Assembly: GCA_947088515.1 (NCBI GenBank)
Contig: CAMUHA010000164.1
Location: forward strand, 1 to 7,656
Direction: 5' to 3'
Length of the DNA: 7,656 nucleotides
Source of the DNA: an uncultured bacterium
GTDB taxonomy: Bacteria > Bacillota > Clostridia > Lachnospirales > Lachnospiraceae
Shown one piece after another: positions 1 to 6,589 of this stretch. The first letter of the stretch is position 1, and the number at the start of each line of letters is the position of its first letter. The notes beneath the pieces were generated by a model. The model did not search any database and had not been told where the DNA came from. It was given only the letters and a program-made list of their open reading frames with translations. The position numbers were made by a program, and so were the translations under genes.

Positions 1-35
1 AAGTGCCTTAGACTGGCTGGCAAAAGTAAAAGTGT

Positions 36-50
36 TTAGTTTTAAACTAA
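36..50. repeat. AT-rich perfect palindrome upstream of tig promoter
   Basis: The sequence TTAGTTT-T-AAACTAA is a perfect 7+1+7 inverted repeat. It is centred about 60 bases upstream of the predicted tig transcription start. The one-base centre makes a stable RNA hairpin unlikely, and no T-tract follows, so a terminator is a poor reading. A dimeric regulator's operator is possible, but no known family consensus is recognised. A short AT palindrome can also occur by chance. Confidence 0.3.
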
Positions 51-68
51 GTTTTCATAGAAAAAATC

Positions 69-97
69 TGGTAATTTAGTTATAGGTATGCTATAAT
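69..97 (+). promoter_or_regulatory. Predicted sigma-A promoter for tig (extended -10)
   Basis: TATAAT at 92-97 is a perfect -10 box. It is preceded by TG at 89-90, giving the extended -10 form TGnTATAAT. The -35 position at 17-base spacing (69-74, TGGTAA) matches the TTGACA consensus only weakly, which extended -10 promoters tolerate. Transcription would start near 104, leaving a leader of about 110 bases before tig. This is the only convincing promoter seen in the intergenic regions, so it may drive much of the cluster. Confidence 0.6.
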
Positions 98-198
98 CGT
101 AAAATGACTGTGAGTATTTCCCGATTTGACAATAGCAGTACGCGAAGAGGGCAGCGTTTGTTAATAACATGAAAAATAAAAGGATACAGGACTTATTT

Positions 199-205
199 AA
201 GGAGG
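199..205 (+). promoter_or_regulatory. Ribosome binding site of tig
   Basis: AAGGAGG is a full match to the Shine-Dalgarno consensus and ends 10 bases before the ATG at 216. The other nearby ATG, at 206, runs into a stop after two codons, so this site fixes the tig start at 216. Confidence 0.85.
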
Positions 206-215
206 ATGTACTAGG

Positions 216-1502
216 ATGAGCGTACAGGTAGAAAAACTAGAAAAAAACATGGCGAAACTTACCATTGAAGTTTCTGCGGAAGAGTTGGAAAAGGCACTGC
301 AGGACTCTTATTTAAAGAACAAAAACAGGATTAGTGTGCCGGGATTCCGTAAAGGCAAGGTGCCCCGTCAGATGATAGAGAAAATGTACGGACCGGAAAT
401 TTTTTATGAGGATGCGGCTAACAAGCTGATTCCGGGGGCTTATGAAGATGCAGTGACAGAATGCGGCGAGGATATTGTATCTACTCCGGAAATTGAAGTT
501 ACCCAGATTGAAAAAGGAAAGCCCTTTATTTTTACGGCGGAAGTTGCCCTTAAGCCAGAGGTAAAGCTGGGCAAATACAAAGGTGTGGAAGTTAAGAAGG
601 CGGATATTACCGTAACAGATGAGGAAGTAGAAGCCAAAATAAATAAAGAAAGAGAAAATAACGCCCGTAATATTGAAGTTACAGACCGGCCGGTAAGGGA
701 CAAGGATATGACAGTCCTGGATTTTGAAGGATTTGTTGACGGCGTTGCTTTTGAAGGCGGAAAGGGTGAAAATTATCCCCTGACGATTGGTTCAGGCGCG
801 TTTATTCCCGGCTTTGAGGAACAGTTAATCGGCGCGGAAATTGGAAAGGAAGTGGAAGTAAATGTAACCTTCCCGGAAGATTATCAGGCGGAAGAATTAA
901 AAGGAAAAGCAGCAGTATTTAAATGCACAATCAAAGAAATCAAAGAAAAAGAGCTGCCGGATGTGGACGATGAATTTGCAGCGGAAGTTTCGGAATTTGA
1001 CACACTGGAAGAATATAAAGAAGATATCAGGGCTAAACTGACAGAGGAAAAGGAAAAAGCGGCAAAAGACGAAAAGGAAGCAGCGGTTATTGAAGCAATT
1101 GTAAATGATTCTGATATGGAAATCCCGGAGGCAATGATTAAAACCCACCAGAAGCAGATGATTGATGAGTTTGCCCAGAGAATTCAGTATCAGGGATTGT
1201 CTCTTGAGCAGTATTTCCAGATGACAGGCGCAAGCTATGATAAGATGAGCGAGCAGGTAAGGCCTCAGGCAGAAAGAAGGATTAAGTCCAGACTGGCGCT
1301 GGAGGCAATTGCCAAAGCAGAAAACATTACTGCTACAGATGAAGAGTATGAGGAAGAATTAAAGGTAATGGCAGAAGCTTACCAGATGGAAGTTGAAAAG
1401 GTAAAGGAAATGATGCCAGAGGGAAACATTGCACAGATGAAAGAAGATATCGCAGTGAGAAAAGCTGCGGAATTTGCAGTGGAGAATGCAAAAGAAAAGT
1501 AA
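216..1502 (+). CDS. tig: Trigger factor, ribosome-associated chaperone and peptidyl-prolyl isomerase
   Basis: Trigger factor is a cytosolic ATP-independent chaperone that docks beside the ribosome exit tunnel and shields nascent chains. The protein is 428 residues, the usual family length. The N-terminal ribosome-binding domain (about 1-112) carries the signature GFRKGKVP at 43-50, the loop that contacts ribosomal protein L23 in characterised homologues. An FKBP-type PPIase domain follows at about 150-246, with the typical IGSGAFIPGFEEQL run at 191-204. The rest, to 428, is the charged helical C-terminal domain that forms the chaperone cradle. The ATG at 216 has a strong ribosome binding site. 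It is the first gene of the cluster and is followed by the ClpXP protease genes, a pairing also seen in Proteobacteria. The reading frame is intact and nothing in it is unusual. Confidence 0.97.
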   Translation: MSVQVEKLEKNMAKLTIEVSAEELEKALQDSYLKNKNRISVPGFRKGKVPRQMIEKMYGPEIFYEDAANKLIPGAYEDAVTECGEDIVSTPEIEVTQIEKGKPFIFTAEVALKPEVKLGKYKGVEVKKADITVTDEEVEAKINKERENNARNIEVTDRPVRDKDMTVLDFEGFVDGVAFEGGKGENYPLTIGSGAFIPGFEEQLIGAEIGKEVEVNVTFPEDYQAEELKGKAAVFKCTIKEIKEKELPDVDDEFAAEVSEFDTLEEYKEDIRAKLTEEKEKAAKDEKEAAVIEAIVNDSDMEIPEAMIKTHQKQMIDEFAQRIQYQGLSLEQYFQMTGASYDKMSEQVRPQAERRIKSRLALEAIAKAENITATDEEYEEELKVMAEAYQMEVEKVKEMMPEGNIAQMKEDIAVRKAAEFAVENAKEK

Positions 1503-1515
1503 TACTAAATGTATT

Positions 1516-1554
1516 CTTTGGGAGGGACGGAAAAAATCCGGCAGATTCCCAAAG
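1516..1554 (+). other. Nested RNA hairpin in the tig-clpP gap
   Basis: CTTTGGGA (1516-1523) pairs perfectly with TCCCAAAG (1547-1554). Inside it CGGA (1528-1531) pairs with TCCG (1537-1540) around an AAAAA loop. No T-tract follows, so it is not a terminator on its own. The right arm also belongs to a competing short hairpin, TTCCC-AAA-GGGAA (1546-1558), so the two folds exclude each other. It lies directly upstream of a second, stronger hairpin. A role in RNA processing or attenuation is inference only. Confidence 0.4.
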
Positions 1555-1562
1555 GGAAGTAG

Positions 1563-1597
1563 TCCTGCGGCTTTTTAACCGCAGGAACTGTTTATTC
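1563..1597 (+). terminator. Leaky terminator or attenuator-like hairpin between tig and clpP
   Basis: TCCTGCGG (1563-1570) and CCGCAGGA (1579-1586) form a perfect 8-bp GC-rich stem around an 8-base loop. The stem can extend by three pairs (AGT/ACT side) if one A is bulged. The downstream tract, TGTTTATTC, is only moderately U-rich, so termination would be incomplete. Partial termination would give more tig than clpPX transcript. No separate clpP promoter is evident after it. An RNA-stabilising or processing hairpin is the alternative. Confidence 0.45.
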
Positions 1598-1628
1598 AAC
1601 AGACATTCCACAAAGCATGGCAGGATTT

Positions 1629-1635
1629 AAGGAGG
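1629..1635 (+). promoter_or_regulatory. Ribosome binding site that decides the clpP start
   Basis: AAGGAGG lies 8 bases before the ATG at 1644 and only 2 bases before the in-frame ATG at 1638. It lies downstream of the in-frame ATG at 1617. Only 1644 has workable spacing, and it gives the typical ClpP N-terminus MSLVP. Confidence 0.85.
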
Positions 1636-1643
1636 GTATGGAA

Positions 1644-2234
1644 ATGAGTTTGGTGCCTTATGTCATTGAACAGACCAGTAGGGGGGAACGTTCCTACGAT
1701 ATTTATTCGAGACTTTTAAAAGAAAGAATTATTTTTCTGGGGGAAGAAGTCAATGAAGTGACTGCCAGCCTGATAGTTGCCCAGATGCTGTTTTTAGAGG
1801 CGGAGGACCCGGAAAAAGATATCCAGTTTTATATCAACAGCCCTGGCGGAAGTGTGACAGCTGGTATGGCAATCTATGATACCATGCAGTATATTAAATG
1901 TGATGTGTCCACTAACTGTATGGGTATGGCGGCAAGTATGGGAGCTTTTCTGCTGGCAGGAGGTACGAAGGGCAAGAGACTTGCGCTGCCCAATGCGGAG
2001 ATTATGATTCACCAGCCTTTAGGCGGCGCCCAGGGGCAGGCGACAGAAATTGAAATTGCGGCAAAGCATATTCTGTATACCAAAGAAAAGCTAAACAGGA
2101 TACTTGCAGAGAATACAGGCAAAGATTACGAAGTAATTGCGGCAGACACAGAAAGAGATAACTGGATGTCTGCGGAAGATGCAAAAGAATACGGCCTGAT
2201 TGACAGAGTCATTTACAGGCGTAATGAAAATTAA
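1644..2234 (+). CDS. clpP: ATP-dependent Clp protease proteolytic subunit ClpP
   Basis: ClpP is the serine protease chamber, a double heptameric ring in the cytosol. It degrades proteins unfolded and threaded in by Clp ATPases, here most directly ClpX from the next gene. The protein is 196 residues, normal for the family. The catalytic triad is complete and at canonical positions: Ser98 in GMAASMG, His123 in MIHQP and Asp172 in ERDNW. The oxyanion-region motif SPGGS is at 66-70. The N-terminus [20 protein letters not shown] matches the usual axial-loop region. An in-frame ATG 27 bases upstream (1617) would add nine residues but precedes the ribosome binding site, so it is rejected. The gene sits between tig and clpX, whereas in Bacillus subtilis clpP is located elsewhere. 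No CtsR repressor site is seen upstream. Confidence 0.97.
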   Translation: MSLVPYVIEQTSRGERSYDIYSRLLKERIIFLGEEVNEVTASLIVAQMLFLEAEDPEKDIQFYINSPGGSVTAGMAIYDTMQYIKCDVSTNCMGMAASMGAFLLAGGTKGKRLALPNAEIMIHQPLGGAQGQATEIEIAAKHILYTKEKLNRILAENTGKDYEVIAADTERDNWMSAEDAKEYGLIDRVIYRRNEN

Positions 2235-2263
2235 TTTATGAATCGTTCTTTATTCTGGATGAT

Positions 2264-2270
2264 AAAGGGG
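2264..2270 (+). promoter_or_regulatory. Ribosome binding site of clpX
   Basis: AAAGGGG ends 7 bases before the clpX ATG at 2278. It is a weaker match than the sites of tig and clpP, but the spacing is good. The 43-base clpP-clpX gap holds no hairpin or promoter that I can see, so the two genes are probably co-transcribed. Confidence 0.6.
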
Positions 2271-2277
2271 TAAGAAG

Positions 2278-3531
2278 ATGGCAGGAAAAGGTTCTGACAA
2301 CATCAGGTGTTCTTTTTGCAATAAGACACAGGATCAGGTAAGGAAAATGATTGCCGGTCCGGCTGGTGTGTATATCTGTGATGAATGCGTGGAAATCTGC
2401 GCGGATATCGTGGAAGAGGAATATGAGGAAGAGGCAGAAGAAACGGAATTTGAGATTAACCTTTTAAAACCGGTTGAGATCAAGGAGTTTCTGGATGACT
2501 ATGTGATTGGACAGGAGGAAGCCAAGAGGGTTCTGGCGGTTTCTGTGTACAATCACTATAAAAGAGTAATGGCTCCAAGGGATATGGATGATGTGGAGCT
2601 TGAAAAAAGCAACATCATTATGATTGGTCCCACTGGTTCTGGTAAGACATATCTTGCCCGGACGCTTGCCAAAATTATTAATGTGCCTTTTGCAATAGCA
2701 GACGCTACCACGCTTACCGAGGCGGGGTATGTAGGTGAGGACGTGGAAAATATTCTGCTTAAGCTGATACAGGCGGCAGAGTATGATGTGGAACGGGCGC
2801 AGCTTGGCATTATTTATATTGATGAAATTGATAAAATTACCAAAAAAAGCGAGAATGTGTCTATTACCAGGGACGTTTCAGGAGAAGGCGTACAGCAGGC
2901 ACTTCTCAAAATTATTGAAGGAACGGTTGCCAGTGTACCGCCTCAGGGGGGGAGAAAGCATCCCCATCAGGAGTTGATACAGGTGGATACTTCCAATATT
3001 CTGTTTATCTGCGGTGGCGCTTTTGACGGCCTGGAAAAAATTGTGGAAAACCGGCTGAACCGGAATTCTATTGGATTTGAAGCCGAAATTGCAAATAAAA
3101 GCAGCCGGGAAATCAGCACGCTTTTGAAAGAAGTGACTCCTCAGGATCTGGTTAAATTTGGATTGATTCCAGAGTTTGTCGGGCGTGTGCCCATTAATGT
3201 ATCCTTAGAAGGACTGGATGAGGAAGCGCTTGTCAGAATATTAAAGGAGCCTAAGAGTGCGCTGATTAAGCAGTACCAGAAATTATTCGGATTTGATGAA
3301 GTGCGTCTTAGCTTTGAGCCGGAGGCAGTGGAAGCCATTGCAAAGCAGGCTTTTGAGCGTAAAACCGGAGCCAGGGGGCTTCGTTCTATAATGGAAAAGG
3401 TAATGATGGATATTATGTTCCGGATTCCATCAGATGAGACAATTGAAGAATGCGTAATTACGAAAGGCGCGGTAGAAGGTACCAGTGAACCTTTATTGAT
3501 ACATCATGAAGTAATGCGCAGAGCAAGGTAA
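2278..3531 (+). CDS. clpX: ATP-dependent Clp protease ATP-binding subunit ClpX
   Basis: ClpX is the hexameric AAA+ unfoldase that recognises substrates, unfolds them with ATP and translocates them into ClpP. The protein is 417 residues, typical for the family. The N-terminal zinc-binding domain has four cysteines, C11, C14, C34 and C37. It is joined by a strongly acidic linker (about 46-59) to the AAA+ core. Motifs in order are Walker A GPTGSGKT (117-124), pore loop GYVG (150-153), Walker B with DEID (182-185), RKH pore loop (226-228), the ClpP-docking loop IGF (265-267), the arginine-finger region GR (302-303) and sensor 2 GAR (364-366). The IGF tripeptide shows that it can partner ClpP, encoded just upstream. 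The frame is intact. Its stop codon overlaps the foot of a terminator-like hairpin. Confidence 0.98.
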   Translation: MAGKGSDNIRCSFCNKTQDQVRKMIAGPAGVYICDECVEICADIVEEEYEEEAEETEFEINLLKPVEIKEFLDDYVIGQEEAKRVLAVSVYNHYKRVMAPRDMDDVELEKSNIIMIGPTGSGKTYLARTLAKIINVPFAIADATTLTEAGYVGEDVENILLKLIQAAEYDVERAQLGIIYIDEIDKITKKSENVSITRDVSGEGVQQALLKIIEGTVASVPPQGGRKHPHQELIQVDTSNILFICGGAFDGLEKIVENRLNRNSIGFEAEIANKSSREISTLLKEVTPQDLVKFGLIPEFVGRVPINVSLEGLDEEALVRILKEPKSALIKQYQKLFGFDEVRLSFEPEAVEAIAKQAFERKTGARGLRSIMEKVMMDIMFRIPSDETIEECVITKGAVEGTSEPLLIHHEVMRRAR

Positions 3532-3555
3532 GATGCCGCCTTTTGGCGGCATTTT
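3530..3555 (+). terminator. Intrinsic terminator-like hairpin after clpX
   Basis: ATGCCGCC (3533-3540), loop TTTT, and GGCGGCAT (3545-3552) form a perfect 8-bp GC-rich stem. It can be extended by AAG/TTT pairs (one G-U), with the foot reaching into the clpX stop codon. The T-tract is short (TTTT at 3552-3555, then GCG) and partly used in the stem, so readthrough into lon is likely. It lies within the 52-base clpX-lon gap, so it would reduce lon expression relative to clpPX unless lon has its own promoter. I found no convincing lon promoter. Confidence 0.6.
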
Positions 3556-3570
3556 GCGTAAACAGACAAC

Positions 3571-3575
3571 AGGGG
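3571..3575 (+). promoter_or_regulatory. Ribosome binding site of lon, decides its start
   Basis: AGGGG lies 8 bases before the ATG at 3584. An in-frame ATG at 3533 would add 17 residues, but it sits inside the terminator-like hairpin with no ribosome binding site. The ATG at 3576 is out of frame and stops within four codons. Confidence 0.65.
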
Positions 3576-3583
3576 ATGAGCCT

Positions 3584-5947
3584 ATGAGTGAAAAGAAAGC
3601 AGATTTGGGGCAGCTTCTTATGATGCCCGTTGTTCCCTTGCGGGGAATGACCATTTTGCCGGATGCGGTGATACATTTTGATTTAAACAGGGAGAAGTCC
3701 GTGCAGGCGCTTGAGAATGCGATGGTAAAAGGCGGCAGGCTCTTTTTAGTGACCCAGAAAAACCCGGATGTGGATAATCCTGGGGAAGAGGATCTCTTTC
3801 CGGTGGGAACGATTAGTGTTGTAAAGCAGATTACCAAGCTTCCCAACCAGATTGTCAGAATTTTGGTGGAAGGCAAAGGGCGGGGGATTTTGCATGGAAT
3901 AAATGAAGAGAACCAGAGCTTTTTGGAGGCTTATCTGGAACCGGTAAAAGAGGAAGAGGCGGACACAGAAGAAGAAAAGGTTGAAAGGGAGGCAATGCTT
4001 CGGCAGATAACAGAGTATTTTACCGCTTTTGCTGTCCATTATCCGAAGCTTGATAAAAATGCACTGCAAAGATACGCCAGAATTAAAGAGCCTGGCAGTC
4101 TGATGGATCAAATAGCAATGAATCTGCCTTTTAACTTTGAAAAAAAGCAGCAGATACTGGAGGCTGTCAATTTAAAAGAGCGTTATTGTATGATAGGGGA
4201 ATATCTGCTCAATGAAATCCGGATTGCCAAGGCAAGGGAGGAGCTTGCCCACAATATTAAAGACCGGGTGGACAATAACCAAAGAGAATATCTTCTCCGG
4301 GAACAGCTTAATTATATCCGGGAGGAGTTAAAAGAGGATGGCGCATACTCCGATTCGGATCAGTTTGAGGAAGCTCTGGAAAAGCTCCAGGCATCGGAGG
4401 AGGTAAAAGCTAAAATCAACAAAGAAATTTCCCGTTTTAAACGGCTTTCTGGAAACAGCTCGGAAAGCGCAGTGGAACGGGCCTATATAGAAACGCTTTT
4501 GGAGTTGCCCTGGGATCATGCGTCTTTGGACAATGAAAGCATGAAAAGAGCGCGTTCCATATTAGAGAGGGAGCATTATGGACTGGAACAGGTTAAAGAA
4601 CGGATTTTGGAATTTCTTGCGGTCCGCTGCTTAACTAAAAAAGGCGACAGTCCCATTGTCTGTCTGGTTGGACCTCCGGGAACCGGAAAAACCTCTATTG
4701 CTAAAAGTGTAGCGGAAGCGCTTGACAAAAAATATGTGAGAATTTCGCTGGGCGGCATCCGGGATGAAGCGGAAATCAGAGGCCACAGGAAAACATATGT
4801 TGGGGCCATGCCAGGCCGTATTGCCACAGGCTTAAAGCAGGCTGGGGTCAAAAACCCGATTATGCTGTTAGATGAGATTGACAAGGTAAGCAATGATTAT
4901 AAAGGGGACACTTTTTCAGCGCTTTTGGAAGTCCTTGACTCGGAGCAAAATATCAGGTTCCGCGACCATTATGTGGAGGTGCCGCTGGATTTATCGGAGG
5001 TTCTTTTTATTGCCACAGCCAATACCACACAGACTATACCAAGGCCTCTTTTGGACCGTATGGAAATTATTGAGATTACCAGTTATACTGAGAATGAAAA
5101 ATTTCATATTGCCAAGAAACATTTGATGAAAAAACAAATGAAAGCCAATGGTATTACAAAAGAGATGCTTTCCATCCAGGACAGCGCCCTTAAAAATATA
5201 ATTACCTATTACACCAAGGAAGCTGGGGTGCGGGAGCTGGAAAGAAAGATAGGAGATATCTGCAGAAAGTCTGCAAAGGAAATTCTTGAAAGGAAAGAAG
5301 AGGAAAAGGAGCCGGAAAAGATTAAGGTGACAGCGGCAAATCTGGACAAATATCTGGGAAAGAGAAAGTACAGTTTAGACAGAGCCAACAAGGAACCGCA
5401 GGTAGGCATTGTGAGGGGGCTTGCCTGGACAAGCGTGGGCGGAGATACCCTTCAGATAGAAGTAAACATGATGCCGGGCAAGGGAGAAATAGAGCTTACC
5501 GGACAGATGGGCGATGTGATGAAGGAATCTGCAATTATCGGTATGAGTTATGTGCGTTCCATCGGTGAGGAGAGCAAGATTTATCCGGAGGTGTTTAAGG
5601 AAAATGATTTCCATATACATATTCCGGAGGGAGCGGTTCCAAAGGATGGTCCTTCTGCAGGAATTACCATGGCGACAGCTTTATTCTCGGCAATTACCAA
5701 AAAAATGGTGCGCAGCGACATAGCCATGACAGGGGAAGTGACTTTGCGGGGAAGAGTGCTGCCTATTGGGGGGCTTAAGGAGAAGATACTGGCGGCGCGT
5801 ATGGCAGGCCTTAAAGAGGTTTTGGTGCCAGAGGGAAATAAGAAGGATATTGAGGAAATTTCAGAGGAGATTAAGGAAGGACTCACCATTACTTATGTTA
5901 AAAATATGGAAGAAGTTTTTAAATATGCGCTGATTGCCGCAGCATAA
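3584..5947 (+). CDS. lon: ATP-dependent protease Lon (LonA type)
   Basis: Lon is a homohexameric cytosolic protease that joins an AAA+ unfoldase and a Ser-Lys peptidase in one chain and degrades damaged and regulatory proteins. The protein is 787 residues from the chosen start, the normal LonA length. The N-terminal substrate-binding domain (about 13-205, starting [14 protein letters not shown]) leads into a coiled-coil-rich helical region (about 205-310). In the AAA+ module, Walker A GPPGTGKT is at 363-370 and Walker B with DEID at 430-433. The peptidase domain (about 600-787) has catalytic Ser691 in PKDGPSAG and Lys734 in GGLKEK, 43 residues apart as in Escherichia coli Lon (S679/K722). The long N-terminal domain and absence of membrane segments mark LonA rather than LonB. 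It follows clpX after a hairpin and is closely followed by engB. Confidence 0.97.
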   Translation: MSEKKADLGQLLMMPVVPLRGMTILPDAVIHFDLNREKSVQALENAMVKGGRLFLVTQKNPDVDNPGEEDLFPVGTISVVKQITKLPNQIVRILVEGKGRGILHGINEENQSFLEAYLEPVKEEEADTEEEKVEREAMLRQITEYFTAFAVHYPKLDKNALQRYARIKEPGSLMDQIAMNLPFNFEKKQQILEAVNLKERYCMIGEYLLNEIRIAKAREELAHNIKDRVDNNQREYLLREQLNYIREELKEDGAYSDSDQFEEALEKLQASEEVKAKINKEISRFKRLSGNSSESAVERAYIETLLELPWDHASLDNESMKRARSILEREHYGLEQVKERILEFLAVRCLTKKGDSPIVCLVGPPGTGKTSIAKSVAEALDKKYVRISLGGIRDEAEIRGHRKTYVGAMPGRIATGLKQAGVKNPIMLLDEIDKVSNDYKGDTFSALLEVLDSEQNIRFRDHYVEVPLDLSEVLFIATANTTQTIPRPLLDRMEIIEITSYTENEKFHIAKKHLMKKQMKANGITKEMLSIQDSALKNIITYYTKEAGVRELERKIGDICRKSAKEILERKEEEKEPEKIKVTAANLDKYLGKRKYSLDRANKEPQVGIVRGLAWTSVGGDTLQIEVNMMPGKGEIELTGQMGDVMKESAIIGMSYVRSIGEESKIYPEVFKENDFHIHIPEGAVPKDGPSAGITMATALFSAITKKMVRSDIAMTGEVTLRGRVLPIGGLKEKILAARMAGLKEVLVPEGNKKDIEEISEEIKEGLTITYVKNMEEVFKYALIAAA

Positions 5948-5954
5948 GGAGTGC

Positions 5955-5961
5955 AGAGGTG
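5955..5961 (+). promoter_or_regulatory. Ribosome binding site of engB
   Basis: AGAGGTG has its GAGG core 6 bases before the ATG at 5966. A stronger AAGGAG overlaps the lon stop codon (5946-5951), but it is 14 bases from that ATG and no usable start lies at normal spacing from it. An in-frame TAA immediately precedes the ATG, so 5966 is the earliest possible ATG. Confidence 0.55.
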
Positions 5962-5965
5962 TTAA

Positions 5966-6577
5966 ATGATAATTAAAAGTGTAAATCTTGAAACAGTATG
6001 CGGGATTACCAGTAAACTGCCGGATAATCCGTATGTGGAATTTGCTTTTGCAGGTAAAAGCAATGTGGGGAAATCTTCACTGATTAACGGGCTGATGAAC
6101 CGGAAATCTTATGCAAAAACCAGTTCTCAGCCTGGAAAAACCCAGACCATTAATTATTATAATATTAATAATCAGATGTACTTTGTGGACCTTCCCGGTT
6201 ACGGGTATGCAAAGGCGAATGAAGAAGTTAAGAAAAAATGGGGGAAAATGGTTGAAAAATACCTTCACAAGTCAAAACAGCTAAAGTTGGTTTTTCTTCT
6301 TGTGGATATCCGTCATGAACCTTCCGGTAATGATAAAATGATGTATGACTGGATTTGCCATCAGGGATTTACGCCGGTGATTATTGCAACCAAGCTGGAT
6401 AAAATTAACAGAAGCCAGATATCTAAACATGTAAAAATGGTTAAAGACGGGCTTCAGGTCGCAAAGGATTCCGTTGTAATCCCTTACTCTGCCCTGACAA
6501 AGCAGGGACGTGAAGAAATATACCAGATTCTGGATACTTATCTGGAAGATGAGGAAGCTAAAGACGCCCGGATGTAA
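5966..6577 (+). CDS. engB: Ribosome biogenesis GTP-binding protein EngB/YsxC
   Basis: EngB (YsxC/YihA) is a small TRAFAC-class GTPase needed for late assembly of the 50S ribosomal subunit and is essential in several bacteria. The protein is 203 residues, normal for the family. The G motifs are all present: G1 GKSNVGKS at 30-37, the G2 threonine in the PGKTQTIN segment (56-63), G3 DLPG at 75-78 followed by the family-typical YGYAK, G4 TKLD at 142-145 and G5 SAL at 175-177. It starts 18 bases after lon, so co-transcription is very likely. The lon-engB neighbourhood is also found in Bacillus subtilis (lonA-ysxC). The frame is intact and nothing in it is odd. Confidence 0.96.
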   Translation: MIIKSVNLETVCGITSKLPDNPYVEFAFAGKSNVGKSSLINGLMNRKSYAKTSSQPGKTQTINYYNINNQMYFVDLPGYGYAKANEEVKKKWGKMVEKYLHKSKQLKLVFLLVDIRHEPSGNDKMMYDWICHQGFTPVIIATKLDKINRSQISKHVKMVKDGLQVAKDSVVIPYSALTKQGREEIYQILDTYLEDEEAKDARM

Positions 6578-6582
6578 GGAGG
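6576..6582 (+). promoter_or_regulatory. Ribosome binding site of the ytvI-like gene
   Basis: AAGGAGG overlaps the engB stop codon (TAA at 6575-6577) and lies 7 bases before the ATG at 6590. This strong site fixes the start of the last gene and suggests it is translated from the same message as engB. Confidence 0.85.
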
Positions 6583-6589
6583 CGTGCGT

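Noticed and set aside
2..79. Open frame at the left edge ending in TAG at 77-79, possible tail of an upstream gene
   Set aside because: About 25 codons, AT-rich, with no recognisable C-terminal motif; the other two forward frames stop earlier. The data are too few to call a partial gene.
125..131. TTTGACA resembling a CtsR half-site or a -35 box
   Set aside because: The second CtsR heptad is missing at the required spacing, and no -10-like hexamer lies 16-18 bases downstream.
2238..2273. Eleven-codon ORF in the clpP-clpX gap
   Set aside because: It is very short and has no ribosome binding site; the sequence near its end serves as the clpX ribosome binding site.
3533..3583. N-terminal extension of Lon from ATG 3533
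   Set aside because: This ATG is inside a terminator-like hairpin and has no ribosome binding site; ATG 3584 gives the family-typical length.
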